A DNA stretch of 41,731 bases from Candidatus Moraniibacteriota bacterium (GCA_029865125.1 JAOUHN010000004.1:1-41731); one strand, 5' to 3'. Shown: positions 6,623 through 14,190, counted from the stretch's first letter. A program made the numbers and translations. Notes: generated by a model not told the origin, from the sequence alone.

Positions 6623-9025
6623 ATGAGAGATAATTACAATAAAAAGTTTTTGAGTAAATTGGCTGCACTAAATAATGAAGTTGCAAATAAGCAATTAGTC
6701 GTTGTTGCGGTTGAATTTAGGAAAATTGTTTCGAAGCTTAGAGATAATGATAAAATTTATGACACCCTGGATTTATTAGAGGAATTTGTACATAGGGCAA
6801 CGAAGCAAGCTTTTGAAATAATTGATTTGGTTATGGAAAATAAATATCCTACTAAGAAATATAAGTCTAAATTTGGGGAATATTCAGGGAAGAGTTATGA
6901 GGATTTAGTCTTGAAATGTGTGGGAATATTGGAAATAATTCGATATTATGATAAGGATATTTTTATGAAGCTGATTGATATTCAAGAAAGAGTTAAAAAA
7001 TATGAATCTGTTCAGAAGAAAATCAAGGAAGTTTTGGAGAAGTATTCTAAATATAACTACCATGCGATTAGCAATCCAAAAATAGGATATGGAGTGCAAA
7101 GGAAAATTCTTGATGAAATTTTGAAATGGACTCCTCAGCAAAAAAAGAAAATATTTGATTTGATTGAAATTGTAACTCGTGAGTTTTTGAAGAGTTCTTT
7201 TGAGGGAACTTCAATGAAGGATTATAATACCATGGTTTTTCAGAGAGGGTCTCTTGGCGTGAATAAGTTTTTGAAAAATATTCGAAGAGAAACGATTGAT
7301 ATGCTTGTGGAGATGTTTGAAGGTACTAGAAGTGAAAATGTAAAATTGAGAATATTGAATATTTTGAATGAGGCGACAAGAAAGCCTATGGAGGGATATG
7401 ATGACAAAATGGTTGAAATGGTTGAAGGTGATGTTGAATATCTTGTGAAAATTTATGATCAATTTGCGTTTGGAAAAAATGGTAAGATTTCAAGTTTTCC
7501 GATTGTTAAGGAGATAGAAGATAAGCTATATTTTTTGAAAAAGGCTTATGGAGAAAATATTCCCGAGATTGAATTACTGAAAAAAAGAATTAATGAAAGT
7601 GAAGAATATCAATTTTTGAAATTACTTGTTAAGGATCATAATGATTTGGCCATTAGTGAAAAAGACTTAAATGATGAGATAAAAGAGTTGGTTAATTCTA
7701 TTGATGAGGATGATTTGGGTAGATATTGTGATGCACTGGAGAAGTTATCCAGTTATGTCAAAAGGAGATTGATTGATGAATGGGAATTAAGTCATGCAAG
7801 GAAATTTTGTTTTGAATTAGCAAAGAATAAACCAGATTTAGCAGGTAAGATTTTGTCTGAAATTATTTTTAATGGAAAGGAATTGAATCATTTTGTGTCA
7901 CAGTTTTTGTGTGGTTTTCGTGCTGAAAATCATACAAGAGAATGGGATAAATTCATTGGGCCAATTGTTGATAAAAAAAACATTGAGATGCTAAAAGTTA
8001 TTCCTTGGTCAGTTTCTTGTATCGTGGAACATGTTGATAGGTATGTAAGAGAGAATGATATAAGGCTGTTGAATGATATCGTGAAGGGGAATAATAAATT
8101 TTCTTTCTTGAGGGATGTTAAGAATGATGTGAGTAAGACAAATTTCCATGTAATCTTAATTGAAGCGTTGGCTGTTATTTGGAAGAAGGATAAGAAGAGA
8201 ATTGAGAAAATAATTATTGAAGAATTGAAGCAGAATAGTGAGGATCAAGGTTGTATTTCTGCATTATTGAATAATTTGGATTTTTCTTCTTATAGGAAAG
8301 TTCTTGATCTTTTAGAATTTAGTGATGGAAATATAAAGTTTATTATTGGTTTATTGGTTGAAATAGATAAGTTGGATCATCGAATGCAGGAGTTGATGGT
8401 TATTCTTAGTGAAAAATATTATGAGAATGTCATGAATGTTTTCATGAAACGGATTAATAATCGACAAAATATGAAAGAAAAGGGCAATTATGAAGCAGTT
8501 CCATATCATTTCAATCAAGAGCTGAAAGAGGCTATTGTGAATGGAGAAGAATATGAAAAGTTTATGTTGGAGTGGATTGAGTTGGCAAAGAAAGGAAGTT
8601 ATATTTTTTGCATGGATACTGGAAGACTTTTGAGAAGAGTTGATGGAGTGAAAAAGGAATATATTTTGAAAGTTTTGGATAAGAATAGCACAGAAAAGGA
8701 AATTGAAAATATTTTGAAAATGTTTACTTTTGATGTTCCTGATTATGAAATTTTGATTGGGATTATAAAGATGACTGACAAGAAGGAGATCTGGGGAAAC
8801 ATTGAAGGTGTGTTGGCTCAAACAGGGGTTGTGTCTGGTGAGCATGGAATTTCAGATAGCTATAAGCGGAAGGTAAAAGATTTTGAGAAATATAAAAAGG
8901 ATAAGGATGAGAATGTCAAAAAGTTTGCTGAAGGATTTGTTGATAATATGAATCAAAGAGCTAAGGAGGAAAGAAAAAGAGAGGATGAAGAAATTGCGCT
9001 TCGAAAAATTGAATTTGAAGGGTGA
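6623..9025 (+). CDS. Large alpha-helical repeat protein, second gene of module
   Basis: Not recognised. 800 residues, very rich in Lys, Glu, Ile and Asn, and almost entirely helical by its heptad-like spacing of hydrophobics, in the manner of HEAT or ARM alpha-solenoids. No membrane segment, signal peptide or nucleotide-binding motif is seen; FGEYSGKSYEDL near residue 85 resembles a P-loop but has the wrong spacing. The C-terminal ~50 residues are highly charged and likely coiled coil. Such solenoids often serve as sensor or scaffold in immunity and signalling pairs; that role is inferred only from size, pairing and the lack of any housekeeping signature. A terminator follows at 9059. Confidence 0.6.
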   Translation: MRDNYNKKFLSKLAALNNEVANKQLVVVAVEFRKIVSKLRDNDKIYDTLDLLEEFVHRATKQAFEIIDLVMENKYPTKKYKSKFGEYSGKSYEDLVLKCVGILEIIRYYDKDIFMKLIDIQERVKKYESVQKKIKEVLEKYSKYNYHAISNPKIGYGVQRKILDEILKWTPQQKKKIFDLIEIVTREFLKSSFEGTSMKDYNTMVFQRGSLGVNKFLKNIRRETIDMLVEMFEGTRSENVKLRILNILNEATRKPMEGYDDKMVEMVEGDVEYLVKIYDQFAFGKNGKISSFPIVKEIEDKLYFLKKAYGENIPEIELLKKRINESEEYQFLKLLVKDHNDLAISEKDLNDEIKELVNSIDEDDLGRYCDALEKLSSYVKRRLIDEWELSHARKFCFELAKNKPDLAGKILSEIIFNGKELNHFVSQFLCGFRAENHTREWDKFIGPIVDKKNIEMLKVIPWSVSCIVEHVDRYVRENDIRLLNDIVKGNNKFSFLRDVKNDVSKTNFHVILIEALAVIWKKDKKRIEKIIIEELKQNSEDQGCISALLNNLDFSSYRKVLDLLEFSDGNIKFIIGLLVEIDKLDHRMQELMVILSEKYYENVMNVFMKRINNRQNMKEKGNYEAVPYHFNQELKEAIVNGEEYEKFMLEWIELAKKGSYIFCMDTGRLLRRVDGVKKEYILKVLDKNSTEKEIENILKMFTFDVPDYEILIGIIKMTDKKEIWGNIEGVLAQTGVVSGEHGISDSYKRKVKDFEKYKKDKDENVKKFAEGFVDNMNQRAKEERKREDEEIALRKIEFEG

Positions 9026-9058
9026 TTTCAAGTAGTGCAGTGGTGGCAAAATCAAATC

Positions 9059-9106
9059 AAAAAAGTTCTCATTCCCAGGTTTTGGGTGGGGACTTTTTGT
9101 TTTTTG
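9059..9106 (+). terminator. Recurring GU-rich terminator, copy 1
   Basis: AAAAAGTTCTCATTC can pair with GGGTGGGGACTTTTT across a short loop to give a 15-bp stem with several G-U pairs, followed by TTTTTGTTTTTT. Because G-U pairs become A-C mismatches on the other strand, the hairpin works only for plus-strand RNA, the orientation of the upstream genes. Copies at 10531, 11517 and 12429. Confidence 0.75.
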
Positions 9107-9136
9107 TGGGGGGGGTGCAGTGCAAACCCTTCTTTA

Positions 9137-9240
9137 ATTCCTCCCCTTGACCCGTCTTCATTGAGTGTTTCGCCGAGGCAAGATGGAAAGAGGAGGAGAT
9201 ACACGAGTTTCAACGGCTCATACGAAAGTGGAGCGTTGTT
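9137..9240. repeat. Intergenic repeat with inverted arms, copy 1
   Basis: Shares CCTCCCCTTGACCCGTCT and CGCCGAGG with the element at 36010. C-rich left arm and G-rich right arm (GGAAAGAGGAGG) can pair imperfectly. No gene is supported in 9026-9340; the 73-codon frame here runs through the terminator and this repeat. Confidence 0.6.
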
Positions 9241-9252
9241 TTGGCTTGAATC

Positions 9253-9281
9253 TTGACTTTTTTGTGGTTTTTAGATACTAT
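9253..9281 (+). promoter_or_regulatory. Promoter of the 112-aa gene
   Basis: TTGACT (9253-9258), 17-nt spacer, TACTAT (9276-9281). Transcription would begin near 9288, about 53 nt before the start codon. Confidence 0.55.
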
Positions 9282-9340
9282 TATGAGTCCTGAAGAAGAG
9301 GTGGAATTTAACAAAAATTTGTTTCCAAGGAGAGATCGAA

Positions 9341-9679
9341 ATGGCTCAAGACAGTGATAACGCAATGTACCGAATGATCATTGACTACATCAATGGAATT
9401 CGCATGGTGCAAGATGAGCAACTCAACTCTTTCATTGAGGTGTTTGACAAGAGTGTTAATTGGTCAACAGAAGATGCTATTGTTGGCTCGGAGGGAGTGA
9501 AAGCAGCTCTTTCGCGTCCCATGACATTGAAAGAAATTGAAGAATTTTTTCGGAAGCAGACTAGTGCCGTGTGTGCCATCGTTGATCCGGAATTTGCCGG
9601 CACCAAAAATCAGTGCCTTGGAATTTTTATCAGGGCTCTAAATAAAGAGGATTTATTTTCTGAGCCAGTGCTGTTCTAG
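9341..9679 (+). CDS. Orphan 112-aa soluble protein
   Basis: Not recognised. Start ATG 9341 is set by a clear SD (AAGGAG, 8 nt spacing), rare in this window. The protein is a small acidic globular domain without membrane segments. Residues 1-50 look helical (YRMIIDYINGIRMVQDEQLN) and the second half is mixed. It is a single-gene unit with its own promoter. Codon use (GCC, CTC, CAC) is less AT-biased than in the neighbouring 800-aa gene, hinting at a different origin. Function unknown. Confidence 0.65.
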   Translation: MAQDSDNAMYRMIIDYINGIRMVQDEQLNSFIEVFDKSVNWSTEDAIVGSEGVKAALSRPMTLKEIEEFFRKQTSAVCAIVDPEFAGTKNQCLGIFIRALNKEDLFSEPVLF

Positions 9680-9943
9680 GATATTTTCAGGATTAGGAGA
9701 CCTTTTGTAGCCCGAGTGTTGCAATGGGTCCCTTTTTATTTCTAGCTTCGAATGGTTTTGAGTGAAATAAAAAGGATTAGGTATCTTTTTGATTTTTGCG
9801 ACATAATCTCTCATACATAGAATTATGATGCAAATCGTTCGTGATTCCTTGACAGTCTATTTGAAAAATGAGAGCATTTAGGAAGAACTTTTTGAATTTA
9901 ATTTTGCAGATTACTGATCATAAAACATAAGGGGAGGTAGTTT
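9680..9943. other. Intergenic region without gene
   Basis: No coding signal. It holds a short A/T hairpin (AAAAAGGAT...ATCTTTTT, 9769-9790) resembling the lead-in sequence before the other recurring terminators, and a TTGACA at 9849-9854 without a convincing -10. It ends with the SD of the next gene. Confidence 0.5.
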
Positions 9944-10396
9944 ATGTCCAATGCGGATTGCTTGGGAGGCATGTGTCGGCATTATGAAGGAATAGGATGT
10001 GCGATAATCAATCCAACTAAGGGCTTTCAGCTCTCCTTGAAAGAAGGAAAGGTTTTCGAGTATTGCTCTGGGAGAGATTCTTGTGGAAGATCTTTGGATT
10101 TCGGGACTGGCCGCACTTATTTGGTAGACAAATATAGTGGGAGATTACACAACTCCAGTGATTGGGATTCTGGTTGGATTGATTTCCTTGAAGAATCAAC
10201 CGGAAAAAATCTTTCGGAAACTGACAGGGGGTTTATTGATGCTCTCAGAAAGGAGTATGCAACGCCCGGAACTGAAATGCCAAGGTTTATGGTGATTGTA
10301 GAGAAATTTTCAAAAGAGCTGAAAGAATCCTCTTTTTCTGGCATTGAAGAAGTGCTCAAATGGGCAGGTCTTCCAGGTGTGTCTGGTGGCGGTTGA
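9944..10396 (+). CDS. Orphan 150-aa Cys-rich soluble protein
   Basis: Not recognised. ATG 9944 follows a very strong SD (GGGGAGGT, about 6 nt spacing). Six Cys lie in the first ~50 residues (ADCLGGMCRHYEGIGC, then EYCSGRDSCGRS), a spacing that could bind a metal or form disulphides. The rest is mixed alpha/beta with DSGWIDFLEESTGK and a Gly tail. No signal peptide, so metal binding in the cytoplasm is more likely than disulphides. A single-gene unit between two terminators, with GC content and codon use above its surroundings. Confidence 0.65.
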   Translation: MSNADCLGGMCRHYEGIGCAIINPTKGFQLSLKEGKVFEYCSGRDSCGRSLDFGTGRTYLVDKYSGRLHNSSDWDSGWIDFLEESTGKNLSETDRGFIDALRKEYATPGTEMPRFMVIVEKFSKELKESSFSGIEEVLKWAGLPGVSGGG

Positions 10397-10435
10397 AGAG
10401 GTGTGTCTATAGTTCGCGAGGTTAGTGAATAGGAG

Positions 10436-10470
10436 CTGCCGGAGGAGAATACTTCTTCGGCAGTTTTTTT
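10436..10470 (+). terminator. Rho-independent terminator after the Cys-rich orphan
   Basis: CTGCCGGAGGAG pairs with CTTCTTCGGCAG (12 bp, two G-U) around loop AATA, followed by seven T. A textbook intrinsic terminator. Confidence 0.9.
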
Positions 10471-10530
10471 ATTTCCTAAATAAAAAGTGTTCAGGTACCT
10501 TTTTGATCCACAGTGAAAAAATCAAAATCA

Positions 10531-10575
10531 AAAAAGTTCTCATTCAGGTTTTGGGTGGGGACTTTTTGTTTTTTG
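10531..10575 (+). terminator. Recurring GU-rich terminator, copy 2
   Basis: Same stem and T-tract as at 9059, one base or two shorter in the loop. It lies 60 nt after the strong terminator at 10436, so this unit ends with two terminators in a row. Confidence 0.75.
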
Positions 10576-10582
10576 TGAAAGC

Positions 10583-10611
10583 TTAACTTTTGTTTCTTGG
10601 GGTGGTATGAT
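10583..10611 (+). promoter_or_regulatory. Promoter of the SDR gene
   Basis: TTAACT (10583-10588), 17 nt, TATGAT (10606-10611). The block from TTAACTTTT to AATTAGTTT is nearly the same as the promoter block before the gene at 12542, so the promoters are related by descent. Confidence 0.6.
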
Positions 10612-10655
10612 TTAATTAGTTTGAGGTTTATTAAATTGTTAAATGAAAATGAATT

Positions 10656-11393
10656 ATGAAATTTGAAGATAAGATAGTTTTGGTTACTGGGGGTGGCAGA
10701 GGAATTGGAGCAGAGACAGCAAAGAACTTTGCGCGAGAAGGTGCTACTGTGATTATTAATTACGTTTCCGATGAAGATTCAGCAAAGAAAGTGCTTGATG
10801 ATATTGACGGGAAGGGTGAGATTGTGAAAGCTGATGTTAGTGATGAAGCGCAAGTGGATGAAATGTTTGAAAAAATTGAAAAGTCTTATAGTAAGATTGA
10901 CATTCTAGTGAATAGCGCAGGAATTGTTTCTCCTAAATCATTTGCAGAGCTTTCAGTGGGTGACTGGCGAAAAACTCATGCCGTTAATTTGGATTCTGTG
11001 TTTTTATGTTGCAAAAAAGCTGTACCTTTGATGAATAGTGGAGGATCTATAGTGAATGTCGCGTCAATAAGAGGGTTGTTTGATCAAGGGAGACCAGGAG
11101 TGATTGATTATTCAAGTTCAAAGGCAGCAGTGATCAGCTTCACAAAGACACTAGCAAAAGAAGTGGCTCCTGATATTAGGGTGAACTCAGTTTCTCCAGG
11201 GGTGACAAATACGGATATTGCTAAGGGATTTTCAAAGGAATTACTTGAAAAGTTTGTTGATGACATTTATTTGAGAAGGATCATTGAGCCTCAAGAAGTT
11301 GCAGATGCAATATTGTTTTTATCTTCCAAGGAAGCCAGTGCTATAACAGGTGTCAATTTAATGGTGGATGGTGGGCAAAGTCTGGGTAAGTAG
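10656..11393 (+). CDS. Short-chain dehydrogenase/reductase (FabG-like)
   Basis: A complete classical SDR of 245 residues: cofactor motif TGGGRGIG (11-18), NSAG (86-89), N111, catalytic S137 (NVASIRG), Y152 and K156 in YSSSK, then SPGVTNT and a C-terminal TGVNLMVDGG typical of 3-oxoacyl-ACP reductases. It would oxidise or reduce a hydroxyl/keto group with NAD(P)(H). No other fatty-acid genes are seen here, so the substrate may not be an acyl-ACP; a sugar or other small molecule is equally possible. A single-gene unit with its own promoter and the recurring terminator. Confidence 0.9.
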   Translation: MKFEDKIVLVTGGGRGIGAETAKNFAREGATVIINYVSDEDSAKKVLDDIDGKGEIVKADVSDEAQVDEMFEKIEKSYSKIDILVNSAGIVSPKSFAELSVGDWRKTHAVNLDSVFLCCKKAVPLMNSGGSIVNVASIRGLFDQGRPGVIDYSSSKAAVISFTKTLAKEVAPDIRVNSVSPGVTNTDIAKGFSKELLEKFVDDIYLRRIIEPQEVADAILFLSSKEASAITGVNLMVDGGQSLGK

Positions 11394-11459
11394 TATGTTG
11401 CTAGTAATAGATAAAAAAAGTCAGGCATCTTTTTGATTAACTTGTGGTTATAGACAGGG

Positions 11460-11480
11460 ATCCTGAATCAAGTTCAGGAT
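11460..11480. repeat. REP-like palindrome
   Basis: ATCCTGAA-tcaag-TTCAGGAT followed by GACAA. The same type of small extragenic palindrome is scattered in many bacterial genomes; the GGATGACAA end also closes the element at 39459-39680. Confidence 0.6.
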
Positions 11481-11516
11481 GACAAGGTAGTGGCGGATGG
11501 TGGCAAAACCAAAATC

Positions 11517-11560
11517 AAAAAAGTTCTCATTCCCATGTTTGGGGTGGGGACTTTTGTTTG
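11517..11560 (+). terminator. Recurring GU-rich terminator, copy 3
   Basis: AAAAGTTCTCATTCCC pairs with GGGGTGGGGACTTTT, followed by GTTTG. Follows the SDR gene; the T-tract is slightly shorter than in the other copies. Confidence 0.65.
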
Positions 11561-11587
11561 CAACATTTCTTTTGAAAGGGGTATAAT
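11558..11587 (+). promoter_or_regulatory. Promoter of the NUDIX gene
   Basis: TTGCAA (11558-11563), 18-nt spacer, TATAAT (11582-11587), starting directly after the terminator stem. Confidence 0.55.
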
Positions 11588-11616
11588 GAAGGAAAGGTAA
11601 ATTAAATTCAAGGAAT

Positions 11617-12378
11617 ATGAAAGCAGAAGAATTGGTTTTGATTGAAAAAGGAAATTTGGAGGTGGTGTTGGATGACAATAAAATTGTTTTGCCTGATTCA
11701 ATTCAAAAGGATATCGATGAGCATTGGGAGGGGTTGTTGAGAGATGGCAACAATTTCAAAAGAGGAGAGGTTTTCACAATCAAAAGTGTTGAAAAGAAAG
11801 ACAGAGGTACAGTTGTTGAATTGAGTGTTTCGGATTATGCTCACTATTTGTACACTCAAAGAGTTGGATTGGAAAACAAATATGCTTGCAAAAATTTGCA
11901 CACTTCATGCTTGATCGAAACATGCGATGAAAAACTTGTTTTTGGGAGAATGGGAAGACACACTGCCATGTCTGGAGTCATTCAATGTGCTGGAGGAGGT
12001 TTGGACAATGATGACATCAAGGGGAAGAATGTTGATTTGGAGAACAACATCAAAAGAGAATTGATGGAGGAGGTTGGAATTGAAGCAAAAAACAAAGAAA
12101 TCGTTGATGAGCTCAGAATCAAATATTTGAAATATAGTCTGGACACCAATAAGGTGGCAGCTATTTTTGTTTTGAAGTTGAAAATTGATTCGCAAGAATT
12201 TATGCGCTTGTACGACAGTTTTGAAAGTGATTGCAAAAAGAAAGGTGAGTTGCCTGAATTTGAAGAAATTGTGTGTTTGCCAAAAAACAGATCAGAAGTT
12301 GAGGAATTTGTTCAAAAAGAAAGGGATCATCTGAATCATTACATGGAAGTTTTGCTGAAAAGCGAGGCTTCAGAATGA
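11617..12378 (+). CDS. NUDIX hydrolase-like protein
   Basis: The core of a NUDIX box, RELMEEVGI, lies near residues 146-154 after AGGGLDNDD. The metal-binding REUxEExGU part is intact, but the spacing from the first Gly is longer than usual and the first Glu of the box is not in its standard place. The 253-residue length exceeds a bare NUDIX domain (~140), with ~90 residues in front (KNLHTSCLIETCDEKLVFGR leads into the domain) and a charged C-terminal helix. Such enzymes split nucleoside-diphosphate-X compounds. ATG 11617 has AAGGA 6 nt upstream. A single-gene unit. Confidence 0.75.
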   Translation: MKAEELVLIEKGNLEVVLDDNKIVLPDSIQKDIDEHWEGLLRDGNNFKRGEVFTIKSVEKKDRGTVVELSVSDYAHYLYTQRVGLENKYACKNLHTSCLIETCDEKLVFGRMGRHTAMSGVIQCAGGGLDNDDIKGKNVDLENNIKRELMEEVGIEAKNKEIVDELRIKYLKYSLDTNKVAAIFVLKLKIDSQEFMRLYDSFESDCKKKGELPEFEEIVCLPKNRSEVEEFVQKERDHLNHYMEVLLKSEASE

Positions 12379-12428
12379 AACCAATGGGTTAGTTATCTTT
12401 TTGTTTAGCAGTGAAAAAATCAAACCAA

Positions 12429-12468
12429 AAAAGTCCTCATTTCAGTTTTTGGATGGGGCTTTTTGTTT
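12429..12468 (+). terminator. Recurring GU-rich terminator, copy 4 (diverged)
   Basis: AAAAAG(T)CCTCATTTC pairs with GGATGGGGCTTTTT with one bulged T. Relative to copy 1, a G-U pair in the upper stem has become A-U (GGGTGGGG to GGATGGGG), a change that keeps pairing. Then TTTTTGTTTT. Confidence 0.7.
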
Positions 12469-12476
12469 TCTAGTCT

Positions 12477-12505
12477 TTAACTTTTATCCCTAAGGATGGT
12501 ATAAT
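12477..12505 (+). promoter_or_regulatory. Promoter of the membrane-anchored protein gene
   Basis: TTAACT (12477-12482), 17 nt, TATAAT (12500-12505). Shares its sequence from -35 to about +15 with the promoter at 10583. Confidence 0.65.
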
Positions 12506-12541
12506 TGAATTAGTTTAGGGTAATTATTGATTAGGGGGAAC

Positions 12542-13780
12542 ATGAAGATGATTAATGAAATCACAAGAAAAAACGTGGCAATCTGGGTGATTTTTGTTTT
12601 GATTTCTTTTGCTGTGAGCGGGGGAGTGTATTTTTTGGTTCAGAAAAACTCAAAAAACATTATTGAAGAATATGAACTTCGGATTAGTGAAGAAAAAGAA
12701 AGAGCGGAAAAGCTTGAGTTTGAGTTGGCTGTGAAAAAAGAGCAGGAGAGGGTGGCGGCACTGGAGAAGCAAAAACCGAAACTTGATCTTTTGCCACCTG
12801 ACATTGAAAGAATGAAAAGACAAGGGTGCATCACAGACGGACTCTTGAATGGATATAGTAAAGGAACGGAAGATGCAACTGAGTTGGTGAACAGATCTAG
12901 TTGCTATTATCTTCATCGAGCTGTTGAAACATGGTTAAAACCGCCTGATTTTAAGGATATTGAAGAGACAATGGGAAAGATAAAGAAGGATAGGAAAAAT
13001 TTGGTGTATGGAATGTTTATTGCAGAGGCAATTGACACAAAGGCAGATTATTTCTATGAAGCTGAGAACAGAGAGTTGGATTTTGGTGATATGTGCAGAC
13101 CGGGAAGCAAAAATGTTTGGGGGGAACACACTTGTAAGCCATCATTCAAAGAGAAGGAATATCGTTTGTATGTTTTGGACATCACAAAAAAAGCAATAGA
13201 CTTGGGAGTTCAAAGTTTCATGTTTGGTCAGGTTTTCTATCAAGACTATATCAATGATTCGCATATTGGAGAGGTGCTCAAAGAAATGCGGGCATATGCA
13301 AAGGCTAGAGAAGTTGAGATTGTGATCGGCGCTCAAACAAATGACATTGAAAATGAGGAATATTTGCGACAATTTGATTTCATTGAGGGGGGAGTGGGAA
13401 TAGACGCTGGAGGAAAAATTGAGAAGGGTCCATGTTTTTCTCGTTGGTGGAAAAAAGAAGGGGATTGGTGTTGGGCACTTCTTTGGAATGAAAAGTTTTC
13501 CAAAAAGGCGAACAATGTTTTGGTTCATTTGGACTGGAGTGGAGTGAAGGGTGACGACATGGGAATTTTTGCTGAAATGAGCCGAGAAAAAAGAGCTGAG
13601 ACTTTGAGGTATCTGGATGAATATTTCACAAAAAGAGACGTGGGATTTCTTTTTCCAATGGTCACCCCGCTATACAAGGAAAACGGAGGGTGTCACGGAA
13701 AATCAAGGAAATATTATTCAGCAAGCAACGAACATTCTTGCAAAGACGAGGACGTGATTAATGAATTGTTGGTGAAATAG
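12542..13780 (+). CDS. Membrane-anchored extracytoplasmic protein, TIM-barrel-like
   Basis: I chose ATG 12542, behind AGGGGG, over a TTG 15 nt upstream. Layout: a short basic start, one membrane helix (about residues 12-32), a coiled coil (about 36-75) and a ~330-residue outer domain. The outer domain has the strand-helix rhythm of a TIM barrel (GVQSFMFGQVFYQD, AREVEIVIGAQTND, FIEGGVGID, NVLVHLDWSGVKGDD, VGFLFPMVTPLY), with acidic residues at strand ends as in glycoside hydrolases, and several Cys that could form disulphides outside the cell. No family is recognised with certainty; a surface glycan-active enzyme is my best guess. Single-gene unit with its own promoter and terminator. Confidence 0.6.
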   Translation: MKMINEITRKNVAIWVIFVLISFAVSGGVYFLVQKNSKNIIEEYELRISEEKERAEKLEFELAVKKEQERVAALEKQKPKLDLLPPDIERMKRQGCITDGLLNGYSKGTEDATELVNRSSCYYLHRAVETWLKPPDFKDIEETMGKIKKDRKNLVYGMFIAEAIDTKADYFYEAENRELDFGDMCRPGSKNVWGEHTCKPSFKEKEYRLYVLDITKKAIDLGVQSFMFGQVFYQDYINDSHIGEVLKEMRAYAKAREVEIVIGAQTNDIENEEYLRQFDFIEGGVGIDAGGKIEKGPCFSRWWKKEGDWCWALLWNEKFSKKANNVLVHLDWSGVKGDDMGIFAEMSREKRAETLRYLDEYFTKRDVGFLFPMVTPLYKENGGCHGKSRKYYSASNEHSCKDEDVINELLVK

Positions 13781-13792
13781 TATTTTGAGAAC

Positions 13793-13822
13793 AAAAAAAG
13801 CACCTGTAAAAGGTGCTTTTTG
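13793..13822 (+). terminator. Rho-independent terminator
   Basis: AAAAAGCACCT and AGGTGCTTTTT form an 11-bp perfect stem with a 5-nt loop 12 nt after the stop at 13780. Confidence 0.9.
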
Positions 13823-13862
13823 TTACATGTTCTATATTCCATGCTTCATGCTTTATGTACAA

Positions 13863-13881
13863 TGTTGGGTCGGAGGGATTC
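13863..13881 (-). repeat. Detached copy of the tRNA-Gln 3' end
   Basis: 19 nt identical to 14067-14085, covering the 3' acceptor arm, half of the T arm and the bases just beyond the tRNA gene. It lies 204 nt downstream of the intact gene. Sequence beyond the match is unrelated. Confidence 0.7.
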
Positions 13882-13906
13882 CTTTTCACCCATTACTCCT
13901 CGCTCT

Positions 13907-13928
13907 CCTGTCACTTGAGAGTGACAGG
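13907..13928. repeat. Perfect small hairpin
   Basis: CCTGTCACT-TGAG-AGTGACAGG, a 9-bp perfect stem without T-tract, in the non-coding stretch between the converging genes. The rest of 13823-14068 holds no believable gene; frames there overlap the tRNA and its copies. Confidence 0.6.
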
Positions 13929-13961
13929 ATCGCAGACTTGTAATTCCTTCAAAGCCGGGGT

Positions 13962-13995
13962 TTTCAAAAAAGCAAAATCGTTTGCTTTTTTGAAA
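13962..13995. terminator. Bidirectional terminator downstream of tRNA-Gln
   Basis: TTTCAAAAAAGCAAA-atcg-TTTGCTTTTTTGAAA is a perfect 15-bp inverted repeat whose A/T tracts serve both strands. It would end the dnaX/tRNA transcript from the minus strand. Confidence 0.7.
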
Positions 13996-14068
13996 TACCC
14001 TTCGAATCCCAGATCTCTAAAAAATAAAATCAAAAAACACCCCAAAGGGCGTTTCTTGATTTCACTTG

Positions 14069-14140
14069 TTGGGTCGGAGGGATTCGAACCCCCGGATGCT
14101 AGGACCAAAACCTAGTGCCTTACCGCTTGGCGACGACCCA
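14069..14140 (-). tRNA. tRNA-Gln (anticodon UUG)
   Basis: Read on the minus strand it folds as a 72-nt cloverleaf: acceptor TGGGTCG/CGACCCA with the weak U1-A72 pair typical of bacterial tRNA-Gln, D arm in GCCAAGCGGTAAGGC, anticodon stem CTAGG/CCTAG around loop TTTTGGT (anticodon TTG), and T arm CGGGGGTTCGAATCCC. The discriminator is A and CCA is not encoded. It lies 132 nt downstream of dnaX on the same strand, with a broken copy of its 5' half between. Confidence 0.95.
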
Positions 14141-14190
14141 ATGTTATAAATTTTCAAATATTTTTTAGCTTCTTCTTTTTTGTTATTAAT

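Noticed and set aside
6860-6910. P-loop-like FGEYSGKSYEDL in the 800-aa protein
   Set aside because: Spacing is Gly-x3-Gly-Lys-Ser instead of Gly-x4-Gly-Lys, and no Walker B partner is seen.
9035-9256. 73-codon frame after the 800-aa gene
   Set aside because: It runs through the terminator stem and the dispersed repeat, and its composition follows those elements; no start signal.
9283-9357. 24-codon leader frame overlapping the start of the 112-aa gene
   Set aside because: Its ATG lies at about -5 relative to the predicted transcription start, so it would not be on the message; no SD.
9026-13822. Integron cassette array
   Set aside because: The repeated elements are terminators, not attC sites, and there is no integrase gene; only a loose cassette-like layout is kept as a finding.
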